From: Streptomyces sp. A0642
Lineage (GTDB): Bacteria; Actinomycetota; Actinomycetes; Streptomycetales; Streptomycetaceae
Length of the DNA: 64,000 nt
Reading direction: 5' to 3'
NCBI RefSeq assembly: GCF_004795105.1
Contig: NZ_SSBL01000004.1
Coordinates: forward strand, 186,001-250,000
Below the pieces are notes generated by a model. The model made no database searches, was not told the origin of the DNA, and saw nothing but the letters and a program-made list of their open reading frames with translations. The position numbers were made by a program, and so were the translations under genes. Shown here one piece after another: positions 52,267-59,970 of the stretch. Position 1 is the first letter of the stretch. Every line of letters begins with the position of its first letter.

Positions 52267-54044
52267 TCGGCGTCGCACCACCGGCGTACGACCCGGCCGC
52301 CCCGGAGTCGGCGACGACCCTGCCGGTCGGAACCCCCACGACCGTACGCACCTATGTCCGGGAGCTGATGCGGCGCCACCGGCGGCCGTTTGCCGTGGTC
52401 ACGGCGCTCAACTGCGTCGCGGTGATCTCGTCGATCGTGGGTCCGTACCTGCTGGGCGGCCTGGTCGAGGACCTGGCCGGCGGGGTCACCGACCTTCATC
52501 TGGAGCGCACCGCCGCGGTGTTCGCCCTGGCGCTGGTCATCCAGACCGTGGTGACCAGGATGATGCGCCTGCGCAGCGCGATGCTCGGCGAGGAGATGCT
52601 GGCCGACCTGCGCGAGGACTTCCTCGTGCGCTCGGTCCGGCTGCCCCCGGGTGTGCTGGAGCGGGCGGGGACGGGTGACCTGCTGTCCCGCATCACCACG
52701 GACATCGACCGGCTCGCCAACGCCATGCGCGAGGCGGTCCCTCAACTGGCCATCGGCGTGGTGTGGGCGGGGCTGCTGCTCGCCGCGCTCGCCGTCACCG
52801 CTCCCCCGCTGGCGCTCTCGGTGCTCATCGCCCTGCCGGTGCTGATCATCGGCTGCCGGTGGTACTTCCGCCGGGCGCCGTCGGCGTACCGCTCGGAGGC
52901 GGCCGGCTACGCGTCGGTCGCCGCGATGCTCGCGGAGACGGTCGACGCCGGAAGAACCGTGGAGGCGCACCGGCTCGGTGCGCGACGGGTGGCCCTGTCG
53001 GACCGTCGGATCAAGGAGTGGACGGCCTGGGAGCGGTACACGCTGTTCCTGCGCTCCGTGCTGTTCCCCGTCATCAACGTCACGTACGTGACGATTCTCG
53101 GCGCGGTCCTGATGCTCGGCGGCTGGTTCGTCATCGAGGGCTGGCTCACCGTCGGTCAGCTGACCACGGGCGCGCTGCTCGCCCAGATGATGGTCGACCC
53201 GATCGGTCTGATCCTGCGCTGGTACGACGAGTTGCAGGTCGCCCAGGTGTCGCTGGCCCGCCTCGTGGGGGTCCGCGAGATCGAGCCGGACGCGGGTGAC
53301 GACGCTGTCGCGCCGGAGGGCCGTGAGGTGCGGGCGGACGAGGTGCGCTTCGGCTACCGCGCCGGTCTCGACGTGCTGCACCGGGTGTCGCTGGACGTGG
53401 CTCCCGGTACGCGGATGGCGCTGGTCGGACCGTCCGGTGCGGGCAAGTCCACCCTGGGCCGGCTGCTGGCCGGTATCTACGCCCCGCGCACCGGTGACGT
53501 CACCCTGGGCGGCGCGCAGTTGTCCCGGATGCCGGCGGAACGGGTCCGCACGCATGTGGCACTGGTCAACCAGGAGCACCATGTGTTCGTCGGCTCGCTG
53601 CGGGACAACCTGCTGCTGGCCCGTACCGGTGCGGGGGACGAGGAGCTGTGGGCCTCGCTGGCCGCGGTCGACGCGGCCGGCTGGGCGAGGGCGCTCGACG
53701 AGGGGCTGGACTCCGAGGTCGGCTCGGGCGGTCTGGTGCTCACTCCGGCGCAGGCGCAGCAGATCGCGCTGGCCCGGCTGGTACTGGCCGATCCGCACAC
53801 GCTGGTGCTGGACGAGGCGACGTCGCTGCTCGACCCGCGCGCGGCCCGTCATCTGGAACGGTCGCTGGCCCGGGTGCTCGACGGCCGTACGGTCGTGGCG
53901 ATCGCCCACCGGCTGCACACGGCGCACGACGCGGACGTGATCGCCGTCGTCGAGCAGGGCCGGATCAGCGAGCTGGGCAGCCATGACGAGCTGGTGGCCG
54001 CGGACGGTGCGTACGCGGCGCTGTGGCGGTCCTGGCACGGCTGA
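52263..54044 (+). CDS. heterodimeric ABC exporter, subunit with degenerate signature motif
   Basis: 593 residues from the ATG inside the ATGA overlap. The membrane domain spans ~40-330. The ATPase domain has an intact Walker A (GPSGAGKSTLGR), Walker B (TLVLDEATSLLD) and H-loop (IAHRLHTAHD), but the signature is replaced: the segment reads LTPAQAQQIALARL in place of LSGGQ. Together with the preceding subunit, one complete ATP site forms from this Walker A and the partner's LSGGQ. The other site is dead. Such one-site heterodimers are known among drug and peptide exporters. Substrate unknown; an inverted repeat follows. Confidence 0.88.
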   Translation: MIGVAPPAYDPAAPESATTLPVGTPTTVRTYVRELMRRHRRPFAVVTALNCVAVISSIVGPYLLGGLVEDLAGGVTDLHLERTAAVFALALVIQTVVTRMMRLRSAMLGEEMLADLREDFLVRSVRLPPGVLERAGTGDLLSRITTDIDRLANAMREAVPQLAIGVVWAGLLLAALAVTAPPLALSVLIALPVLIIGCRWYFRRAPSAYRSEAAGYASVAAMLAETVDAGRTVEAHRLGARRVALSDRRIKEWTAWERYTLFLRSVLFPVINVTYVTILGAVLMLGGWFVIEGWLTVGQLTTGALLAQMMVDPIGLILRWYDELQVAQVSLARLVGVREIEPDAGDDAVAPEGREVRADEVRFGYRAGLDVLHRVSLDVAPGTRMALVGPSGAGKSTLGRLLAGIYAPRTGDVTLGGAQLSRMPAERVRTHVALVNQEHHVFVGSLRDNLLLARTGAGDEELWASLAAVDAAGWARALDEGLDSEVGSGGLVLTPAQAQQIALARLVLADPHTLVLDEATSLLDPRAARHLERSLARVLDGRTVVAIAHRLHTAHDADVIAVVEQGRISELGSHDELVAADGAYAALWRSWHG

Positions 54045-54070
54045 CGGCGACCGGCACGTCGCGTTTCTCG

Positions 54071-54100
54071 GGTGGCGCCCTCCGGCCGGAGGGCGCCACC
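54071..54100. terminator. perfect 30-bp palindrome between convergent genes
   Basis: GGTGGCGCCCTCCGG followed directly by CCGGAGGGCGCCACC, with no unpaired loop in DNA. It can form a 12-13-bp hairpin in RNA. Bidirectional terminator between the exporter and the DUF457 gene. Confidence 0.78.
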
Positions 54101-54142
54101 GCCGACGTACGGGCACGGTCCGGGGCCGGACCGGGGCGGGCC

Positions 54143-54934
54143 TCAGATGAAGTTCAGGGCGGAGGCCGCGCCCACTCCCCCGAGCACCATGAACGCCGGC
54201 ATCAGCAGTTTCAGCTCCACCCAGCTGCCGGCCCGGAAACGCATGAACTTCGGCGGACCTATCGGGTACCACCGCTTGCGGCCGACCGGGATCGGCCACA
54301 GGATCGGGCAGCCGGACACGGTCAGCGCGTCGCCGATGTCATGGACGAGGGCGCCGAGCACGATCGGCAGGCCGAGCCAGAGGTACTCCTGGCCGGGGGC
54401 GTCGAAGAGCCAGTCCGAGCCGTTGCCCGGCTTGTCCAGGACGCCGGCGAGGATCCACGCGCTGGTCGCCCCGAGCAGCCACACCAGGACGTCGCTGGAC
54501 ACCCGGGCGGCCCGCCAGAGCAGCCCTTCGACGGCGAGCACCAGGTGGACGAAGAGAATCGCCAGCACCGCCCACCGGCCGCCGGTGATCGCCGCGGCGG
54601 AGGCGCCCGCACCGATCAGGACCGCCCACAGCCAGGTGTGGGTCAGCGTCCGGTGGCCGCCGTTGCGGTTCGCGTCGCCCCGCAGCTTCGTGGCCTTGTA
54701 GACGGCGTGCGAGAGCTTGTCGACGATCTCGCACAGTCCGCGGGAGACCGGACCGAAGGCGCGCGAGATGGTCGCCGACTTGTGGTCGAGGTCCGGTGCG
54801 AGCGCCGCGCCCGCGGTGATCAGCGCGCCGACGACCAGGACGGGCCACGGCATGGTGTGACCCTCGGCGGCCGCGGCCGCGCCCACCCCCAGCCAGGCAG
54901 CCGCCCCTGACAGAGAGTGTGCCGGTCCCATCAT
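54143..54934 (-). CDS. DUF457 (YdjM-like) inner-membrane metal-dependent hydrolase family protein
   Basis: 263 residues from the ATG at 54934 (a second Met follows at once). Conserved family residues are present: MMGPAHSLSGAAAWLG with the first His, ALAPDLDHKSAT, and GHRTLTHTWLW (HRTxTHS-type motif), followed by HDIGDALTVSG. Four to five hydrophobic segments fill the remainder. Relatives are called LexA-regulated or metal-dependent membrane hydrolases, with no clear physiological substrate. The gene is divergent from the helicase gene. Confidence 0.82.
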   Translation of the reverse strand: MMGPAHSLSGAAAWLGVGAAAAAEGHTMPWPVLVVGALITAGAALAPDLDHKSATISRAFGPVSRGLCEIVDKLSHAVYKATKLRGDANRNGGHRTLTHTWLWAVLIGAGASAAAITGGRWAVLAILFVHLVLAVEGLLWRAARVSSDVLVWLLGATSAWILAGVLDKPGNGSDWLFDAPGQEYLWLGLPIVLGALVHDIGDALTVSGCPILWPIPVGRKRWYPIGPPKFMRFRAGSWVELKLLMPAFMVLGGVGAASALNFI

Positions 54935-55104
54935 GGCTGTATCCGCCCCCGTAGCTGTCGTGAGGTGCGCCAGGCAGGGCCTGGGCGCGAGTTCCGGCCA
55001 CCGTCGGTACGGTGCGGCCGAGTTGAGTGGGCAGCGTATCGTCCGTGATCTTCGTACCGTCGTCCGGTTCCCTCATCGGGGTGGAAGACAGGCAAGATGG
55101 GGGC

Positions 55105-57618
55105 GTGACCCTTATCGATCAGCTGCCCCCGACCGACGACCCCGACGCCCTCTTCGAGGCATTCTCGTCATGGACCGAGACGCAGGGGATCACCCTCTAC
55201 CCCGCTCAGGAGGAGGCGCTGATCGAGGTGGTCTCCGGGGCCAACGTGATCCTCTCCACCCCCACCGGCTCCGGAAAGAGCCTGGTCGCGGCCGGTGCGC
55301 ACTTCACCGCTCTCGCCCAGGACAAGGTCACCTTCTACACCGCTCCGATCAAGGCCCTGGTCTCGGAGAAGTTCTTCGACCTGTGCAAGCTGTTCGGTAC
55401 GGAGAACGTCGGCATGCTCACCGGCGACGCCTCGGTCAACGCCGACGCCCCGGTGATCTGCTGTACCGCCGAAGTGCTCGCGTCCATCGCGCTGCGTGAC
55501 GGGAAGTACGCGGACATCGGCCAGGTCGTCATGGACGAGTTCCACTTCTACGCGGAGCAGGATCGCGGCTGGGCGTGGCAGATCCCGATCCTGGAGCTGC
55601 CGCAGGCCCAGTTCATCCTGATGTCGGCCACGCTCGGTGACGTCCGGATGTTCGAGGAGGACCTGACCCGCCGCACGGGCCGGCCCACGTCCGTCGTGCG
55701 CTCGGCGACCCGTCCGGTCCCGCTCAGTTACGAGTACCGGCTGACGCCGATCACCGAGACGATCACCGAGCTCCTGGACACCCGGCAGTCGCCGGTCTAC
55801 ATCGTGCACTTCACGCAGGCGGCGGCCGTCGAGCGGGCGCAGTCGCTGATGAGCATCAACATGTGCACCAAGGAGGAGAAGGAGAAGATCGCCGATCTCA
55901 TCGGCAACTTCCGCTTCACCACCAAGTTCGGCCAGAACCTCTCGCGCTATGTGCGCCACGGCATCGGGGTGCACCACGCGGGCATGCTCCCGAAGTACCG
56001 CCGCCTGGTCGAGAAGCTCGCGCAGGCGGGCCTCCTGAAGGTGATCTGCGGTACGGACACGCTCGGCGTCGGCGTCAACGTCCCCATCCGCACGGTGCTG
56101 TTCACCGCCCTCACCAAGTACGACGGCACCCGGGTGCGGACCCTGCGGGCGCGTGAGTTCCACCAGATCGCGGGCCGGGCCGGCCGGGCGGGCTTCGACA
56201 CGGCGGGCTTTGTCGTCGCGCAGGCGCCCGAGCACGTCGTGGAGAACGAGAAGGCGGTCAAGAAGGCCGGTGACGACCCCAAGAAGAAGCGCAAGGTCGT
56301 CCGCAAGAAGGCACCCGAGGGCTTCGTCGCCTGGTCGGAGACCACGTTCGACAAACTCATCCAATCCGATCCCGAGCCGCTGACGTCCCGTTTCCGGGTC
56401 ACGCACACCATGCTGCTGTCCGTGATCGCACGTCCCGGCAACGCCTTCGAGGCGATGCGGCATCTGCTGGAGGACAACCACGAGCCGCGCAAGGCGCAGC
56501 TGCGTCACATCCGCCGGGCCATCGCGATCTACCGTTCGCTGCTCGACGGCGGCGTGGTGGAGCAGCTGGACAAGCCCGACGCGGAGGGCCGCATCGTGCG
56601 GCTCACCGTCGATCTTCAGCAGGACTTCGCGCTGAACCAGCCGCTGTCCACGTTCGCGCTCGCCGCGTTCGAGCTGCTGGACGCCGACTCGCCGTCGTAC
56701 GCCCTGGACATGGTCTCGGTGGTGGAGTCGACGCTCGACGACCCGCGCCAGATCCTCGCCGCGCAGCAGAACAAGGCGCGCGGTGAGGCGGTCGGGCAGA
56801 TGAAGGCCGACGGCATCGAGTACGAGGAGCGGATGGAGCTCCTCCAGGAGGTCACGTACCCGAAGCCGCTGAGCGAGCTGCTGTGGCACGCGTACGAGGT
56901 CTACCGCCAGAGTCACCCGTGGGTGAGCGACCACCCGGTGTCGCCGAAGTCGGTGATCCGGGACATGTACGAACGCGCGATGACGTTCACCGAGTTCACG
57001 TCGAACTACGAACTGGCGCGTACCGAGGGCATCGTGCTGCGTTATCTCGCGAGCGCGTACAAGGCGCTGGAGCACACCATCCCGGACGACATCAAGTCCG
57101 AGGACCTGGAGGACCTGATCGCCTGGCTCGGCGAGATGGTCCGCCAGGTCGACTCCAGTCTGCTCGACGAGTGGGAGCAGCTCGCCAATCCCGAGGTGGA
57201 GACGGCGGAGCAGGCGCAGGAGCGTGCCGACGAGGTCAAGCCGGTCACGGCCAACGCCCGCGCCTTCCGGGTGCTGGTGCGCAACGCGATGTTCCGCCGG
57301 GTCGAGCTGGCCGCGCTGGACCGGGTCCGCGATCTCGGGGAGCTGGACGGCGACGCGGGCTGGGACGAGGACGCGTGGGGCGAGGCGATGGACGCGTACT
57401 GGGACGAGTACGAGGAGCTGGGCACCGGTCCGGACGCCCGGGGACCGAAGCTGCTGAAGATCGACGAGGACGCCGAACACGGCCTGTGGCGCGTCCGGCA
57501 GACGTTCGCGGACCCGAACGGCGACCATGACTGGGGCATCAGTGCCGAGGTCGACCTGGCCGCGTCCGACGAGGAGGGCCGGGCGGTCGTCCGGGTCACC
57601 TCCGTGGGCCAGTTGTGA
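55105..57618 (+). CDS. Ski2-like DEAD/DEAH-box RNA helicase with DUF3516 C-terminus
   Basis: 837 residues from a GTG start with GGGGG close upstream; earlier in-frame GTGs lack coding character. It has motif I TPTGSGKSL, the TAPIKALVSEKF segment, motif II MDEFHF (DExH), motif III MSATL, the YVRHGIGVHHAGMLP region, and motif VI QIAGRAGRAGFDT. The C-terminal half is the DUF3516 domain of actinobacterial members. Relatives include Ski2/Mtr4-like helicases and Dob1, which feed RNA to degrading complexes; the actinobacterial forms are probably RNA processing or decay enzymes. A Lys/Arg-rich linker (KKKRKVVRKKAPEGF) lies near residue 395. Confidence 0.88.
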   Translation: MTLIDQLPPTDDPDALFEAFSSWTETQGITLYPAQEEALIEVVSGANVILSTPTGSGKSLVAAGAHFTALAQDKVTFYTAPIKALVSEKFFDLCKLFGTENVGMLTGDASVNADAPVICCTAEVLASIALRDGKYADIGQVVMDEFHFYAEQDRGWAWQIPILELPQAQFILMSATLGDVRMFEEDLTRRTGRPTSVVRSATRPVPLSYEYRLTPITETITELLDTRQSPVYIVHFTQAAAVERAQSLMSINMCTKEEKEKIADLIGNFRFTTKFGQNLSRYVRHGIGVHHAGMLPKYRRLVEKLAQAGLLKVICGTDTLGVGVNVPIRTVLFTALTKYDGTRVRTLRAREFHQIAGRAGRAGFDTAGFVVAQAPEHVVENEKAVKKAGDDPKKKRKVVRKKAPEGFVAWSETTFDKLIQSDPEPLTSRFRVTHTMLLSVIARPGNAFEAMRHLLEDNHEPRKAQLRHIRRAIAIYRSLLDGGVVEQLDKPDAEGRIVRLTVDLQQDFALNQPLSTFALAAFELLDADSPSYALDMVSVVESTLDDPRQILAAQQNKARGEAVGQMKADGIEYEERMELLQEVTYPKPLSELLWHAYEVYRQSHPWVSDHPVSPKSVIRDMYERAMTFTEFTSNYELARTEGIVLRYLASAYKALEHTIPDDIKSEDLEDLIAWLGEMVRQVDSSLLDEWEQLANPEVETAEQAQERADEVKPVTANARAFRVLVRNAMFRRVELAALDRVRDLGELDGDAGWDEDAWGEAMDAYWDEYEELGTGPDARGPKLLKIDEDAEHGLWRVRQTFADPNGDHDWGISAEVDLAASDEEGRAVVRVTSVGQL

Positions 57619-57664
57619 GCGCCTCCGTACCGGTGGCGCCGCTGCGAGAGTGGAGAAGAAGCGC

Positions 57665-58546
57665 ATGACGAACCCCGCCGAGCGTCTGGTCGACCTGCTC
57701 GACCTGGAGCGGATCGAGGTCAACATCTTCCGCGGCCGCAGCCCCGATGAGTCCCTTCAGCGGGTCTTCGGCGGGCAGGTGGCGGGACAGGCTCTGGTGG
57801 CGGCGGGCCGCACCACGGACGGGGACCGTCCGGTGCACTCGCTGCACGCCTACTTCCTGCGGCCGGGCCGTCCCGGGGTGCCGATCGTCTACGACGTCGA
57901 GCGGGTCAGGGACGGCCGGTCGTTCACCACGCGCCGGGTGACGGCCGTGCAGCAGGGCAGGACGATCTTCAACCTGACGGCGTCCTTCCACCGCCCGGAG
58001 GAGGCGGGCTTCGAGCACCAGCTGCCGCCGGCCCGTGTGGTGCCCGATCCCGAGGAGCTGCCGACGGTCGCCGAAGAGGTGAGCGAGCATCTGGGCGGTC
58101 TGCCGGAGGCGCTCGAACGGATGGCGCGGCGCCAGCCGTTCGACATCCGCTACGTCGACCGGCTGCGCTGGACGCGGGAGGAGATCAAGGACGCGGATCC
58201 CCGCAGCGCGGTCTGGATGCGCGCGGTCGGCCCGCTGGGTGACGACCCGCTGGTGCACACCTGTGCGCTGACGTACGCGAGCGACATGACGCTGCTGGAC
58301 GCGGTGCGCATCCCGGTGGAGCCGCTGTGGGGACCGCGCGGCTTCGACATGGCGTCGCTGGACCACGCGATGTGGTTCCACCGCCCGTTCCGGGCCGACG
58401 AGTGGTTCCTGTACGACCAGGAGTCCCCGGTGGCCACCGGCGGACGGGGTCTGGCGCGCGGCCGGATCTACGACCGCGAGGGCAATCTGCTGGTCTCGGT
58501 GGTGCAGGAGGGGCTGTTCCGGCGGCTGGGCGAGAAGCCGGCCTGA
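57665..58546 (+). CDS. tesB: acyl-CoA thioesterase II
   Basis: 293 residues from the ATG eight bases after GGAGAAG. Two hotdog domains in tandem are visible: the first begins with VNIFRGRSPDESLQRVFGGQVAGQALVAA and the second ends with LDHAMWFHRPFRADEWFLYDQESPVATGGRGLARGRIYDREGNLLVSVVQEGLFR. The catalytic Asp in the second hotdog helix (SLDHAMWF) and the triad Gln/Thr region (TYASDMTLLD) are present. It hydrolyses medium- and long-chain acyl-CoA. It follows the helicase gene by 46 bp, but the functions are unrelated. Its last codons are duplicated downstream in a tandem repeat. Confidence 0.9.
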   Translation: MTNPAERLVDLLDLERIEVNIFRGRSPDESLQRVFGGQVAGQALVAAGRTTDGDRPVHSLHAYFLRPGRPGVPIVYDVERVRDGRSFTTRRVTAVQQGRTIFNLTASFHRPEEAGFEHQLPPARVVPDPEELPTVAEEVSEHLGGLPEALERMARRQPFDIRYVDRLRWTREEIKDADPRSAVWMRAVGPLGDDPLVHTCALTYASDMTLLDAVRIPVEPLWGPRGFDMASLDHAMWFHRPFRADEWFLYDQESPVATGGRGLARGRIYDREGNLLVSVVQEGLFRRLGEKPA

Positions 58547-58604
58547 GCGCGGCTGGGCGGGAAGCCGGCCCGACGCCGCGGGCGGGAAGCCGGCCCGACG
58601 CCGC
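58528..58604. repeat. tandem repeat across the tesB stop codon
   Basis: Two exact 25-bp units (58555-58579 and 58580-58604), each starting GGGCGGGAAGCCGGCCCGAC, follow a diverged first unit (58528-58554) that encodes GEKPA and the tesB stop. Confidence 0.83.
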
Positions 58605-58655
58605 TCCGCGAGCTGTCGTTCCGGCCCCGCCGGGTGAGCCGCGGGTCCAGGAGGG

Positions 58656-58880
58656 TCAGGTGCCCGGCAGGGTGTCCTGCTCGACCTCGTGCCGGCGGGT
58701 CCGGATGTCGGGCGGGGCCGGGTGCAGTCTGGCGTCGCAGGTGGGGCCGAGGCCGGTGCGGCGCGAGGACGTGCCGGTGAGCGGGCGTCCGCACATGCGG
58801 CAGCGCACCGGGCGGCGCTCGGCGGCCGCGGTGGTGCCCGGCAGCGGCTCGGCGTCGGGGGCGGGTCGCGGTGGTTCCAC
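58656..58880 (-). CDS. small zinc-ribbon protein (DUF6011-like)
   Basis: 74 residues from a GTG start without a strong ribosome-binding site. The core CRMCGRPLTGTSSRRTGLGPTC has a CxxC pair and a later Cys, the pattern of DUF6011 zinc-ribbon proteins (RCxxCGRPLxxxxSxxxGxGPxC). The flanks are Pro/Arg-rich and unconserved. Function unknown; a structural zinc site is likely. The start could be further in. Confidence 0.6.
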   Translation of the reverse strand: MEPPRPAPDAEPLPGTTAAAERRPVRCRMCGRPLTGTSSRRTGLGPTCDARLHPAPPDIRTRRHEVEQDTLPGT

Positions 58881-58948
58881 GCGCCGATCTTCGCAGGTAT
58901 CCGGTCTACGCTTCCACTTCCGACCACGCCCGACGGAGGAGCACGTAC

Positions 58949-59638
58949 GTGACCAGCGCGCTGAAAGTGATGGCCCTTCCCAAGCCCGGGAAAGCCCGGC
59001 CGGAGGTGCGGCCCGGCGTGGCCGAAGGCTTCGACCACGTCGTCGTCGACGAGTCGCAGGGCCCCTTCCACGTGGTGGCGTATCTGGAACGCGAGCTGCC
59101 GGCGGGCGGCATACCCGCCTACCTCGCGGCCCGCAAGGACGGCGCCCGCTCCTTCGTGCTGTGGGCCGAACCCGAGCGCCGCTCCCGGGTGGCCACGCTC
59201 GTCACCGCCTCGGCGGGCGGCGGTGTGGCCGAGTACCAGGTGTGGGGCGGTCAGGGCGAGCTCATAGGCACCGTCGTCCGGGAGAAGGCCTTGTCCGGCA
59301 AGGGCCTCCGCACACGCTGGACCGTGAGCCAGAGCGGGTGCCCCGTGGCGGTCGGGTTCAAGGGCCGGATCTTCTGGTGGTACGTGTGGTGGCTGCTGTT
59401 CCCCCTGTGGGCGGCCATCGGCGTGGGCAGCCTCTTCAACGGCAGCGGGGACGTGCCGCGCGGGCCGCGGCGCATCGTCTGGCGGGCGGACGGCCAGACC
59501 CCGCTGGAATACCGGTCCGAGGACCACGTGCTGGTGCACGCCCCGTGGGCCGACTGGCGGCTGGCGGCCGCGCTCACGGCCGTGGTCCGCTCCTTCGACA
59601 GCTGGCTCGGCACCCCCTGGGACGAGAAGAAGAAGTGA
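58949..59638 (+). CDS. conserved protein with one transmembrane segment, function unknown
   Basis: 229 residues from the GTG eight bases after GGAGGA. The N-terminal ~135 residues are a soluble beta-rich domain (VVAYLERELPAGGIPAYL, FVLWAEPERRSRVATLVTA). One tryptophan-rich hydrophobic helix follows (WWYVWWLLFPLWAAIGVGSLF at ~140-160). The rest is a cytoplasmic or periplasmic tail (RRIVWRADGQTPLEYRSEDHVLVHAPWADWRL). I do not recognise a family name. The start has clear codon bias and ribosome-binding site, so it is a real gene. Confidence 0.65.
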   Translation: MTSALKVMALPKPGKARPEVRPGVAEGFDHVVVDESQGPFHVVAYLERELPAGGIPAYLAARKDGARSFVLWAEPERRSRVATLVTASAGGGVAEYQVWGGQGELIGTVVREKALSGKGLRTRWTVSQSGCPVAVGFKGRIFWWYVWWLLFPLWAAIGVGSLFNGSGDVPRGPRRIVWRADGQTPLEYRSEDHVLVHAPWADWRLAAALTAVVRSFDSWLGTPWDEKKK

Positions 59639-59682
59639 TCCCGGCCGGCCCGCGCCCCTCGCACGCCTAAGGGCTGTCCCGA

Positions 59683-59739
59683 TCATGCCGGGCCCGCGGG
59701 GTCCGTGCGCGCGTCTGCCGCCTTGTCGTCGGTCGCCAT
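59683..59739 (-). CDS. possible 18-codon peptide gene
   Basis: ATG with GGAGGGAG four bases upstream opens a frame of 18 codons (MATDDKAADARTDPAGPA) ending in TGA. It lies in the 332-bp spacer between the membrane protein and the antiporter, on the opposite strand. A ribosome-binding site this strong is rare by chance, but the peptide is nondescript, so a leader peptide or a relic is possible. Confidence 0.3.
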   Translation of the reverse strand: MATDDKAADARTDPAGPA

Positions 59740-59970
59740 GACTCCCTCCTCCGCCTAGCAGCCGCGCGCACCGGGCCGGGCTCCCAGATCCGGCCTGACC
59801 CGAACGAAAGGCTCTAGCCCATTGGAGGGATAGCCCCGCCTCGTACCGGTCCTCGGCGCGCGCCTGACCGGCCTGCCGGGCGGCTTCCCCGGAAGGTGGT
59901 CGCGCGCGGTGTTCCGCGGGCCGCGACCGCCGCCCCGGCACCGCGGGACGTCGTCCGAGGAGGCACGGTC

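Noticed and set aside
59664..59700. GGGCTGTCCCG stretch as an insertion-sequence end
   Set aside because: No matching inverted copy, no target duplication and no transposase fragment nearby.
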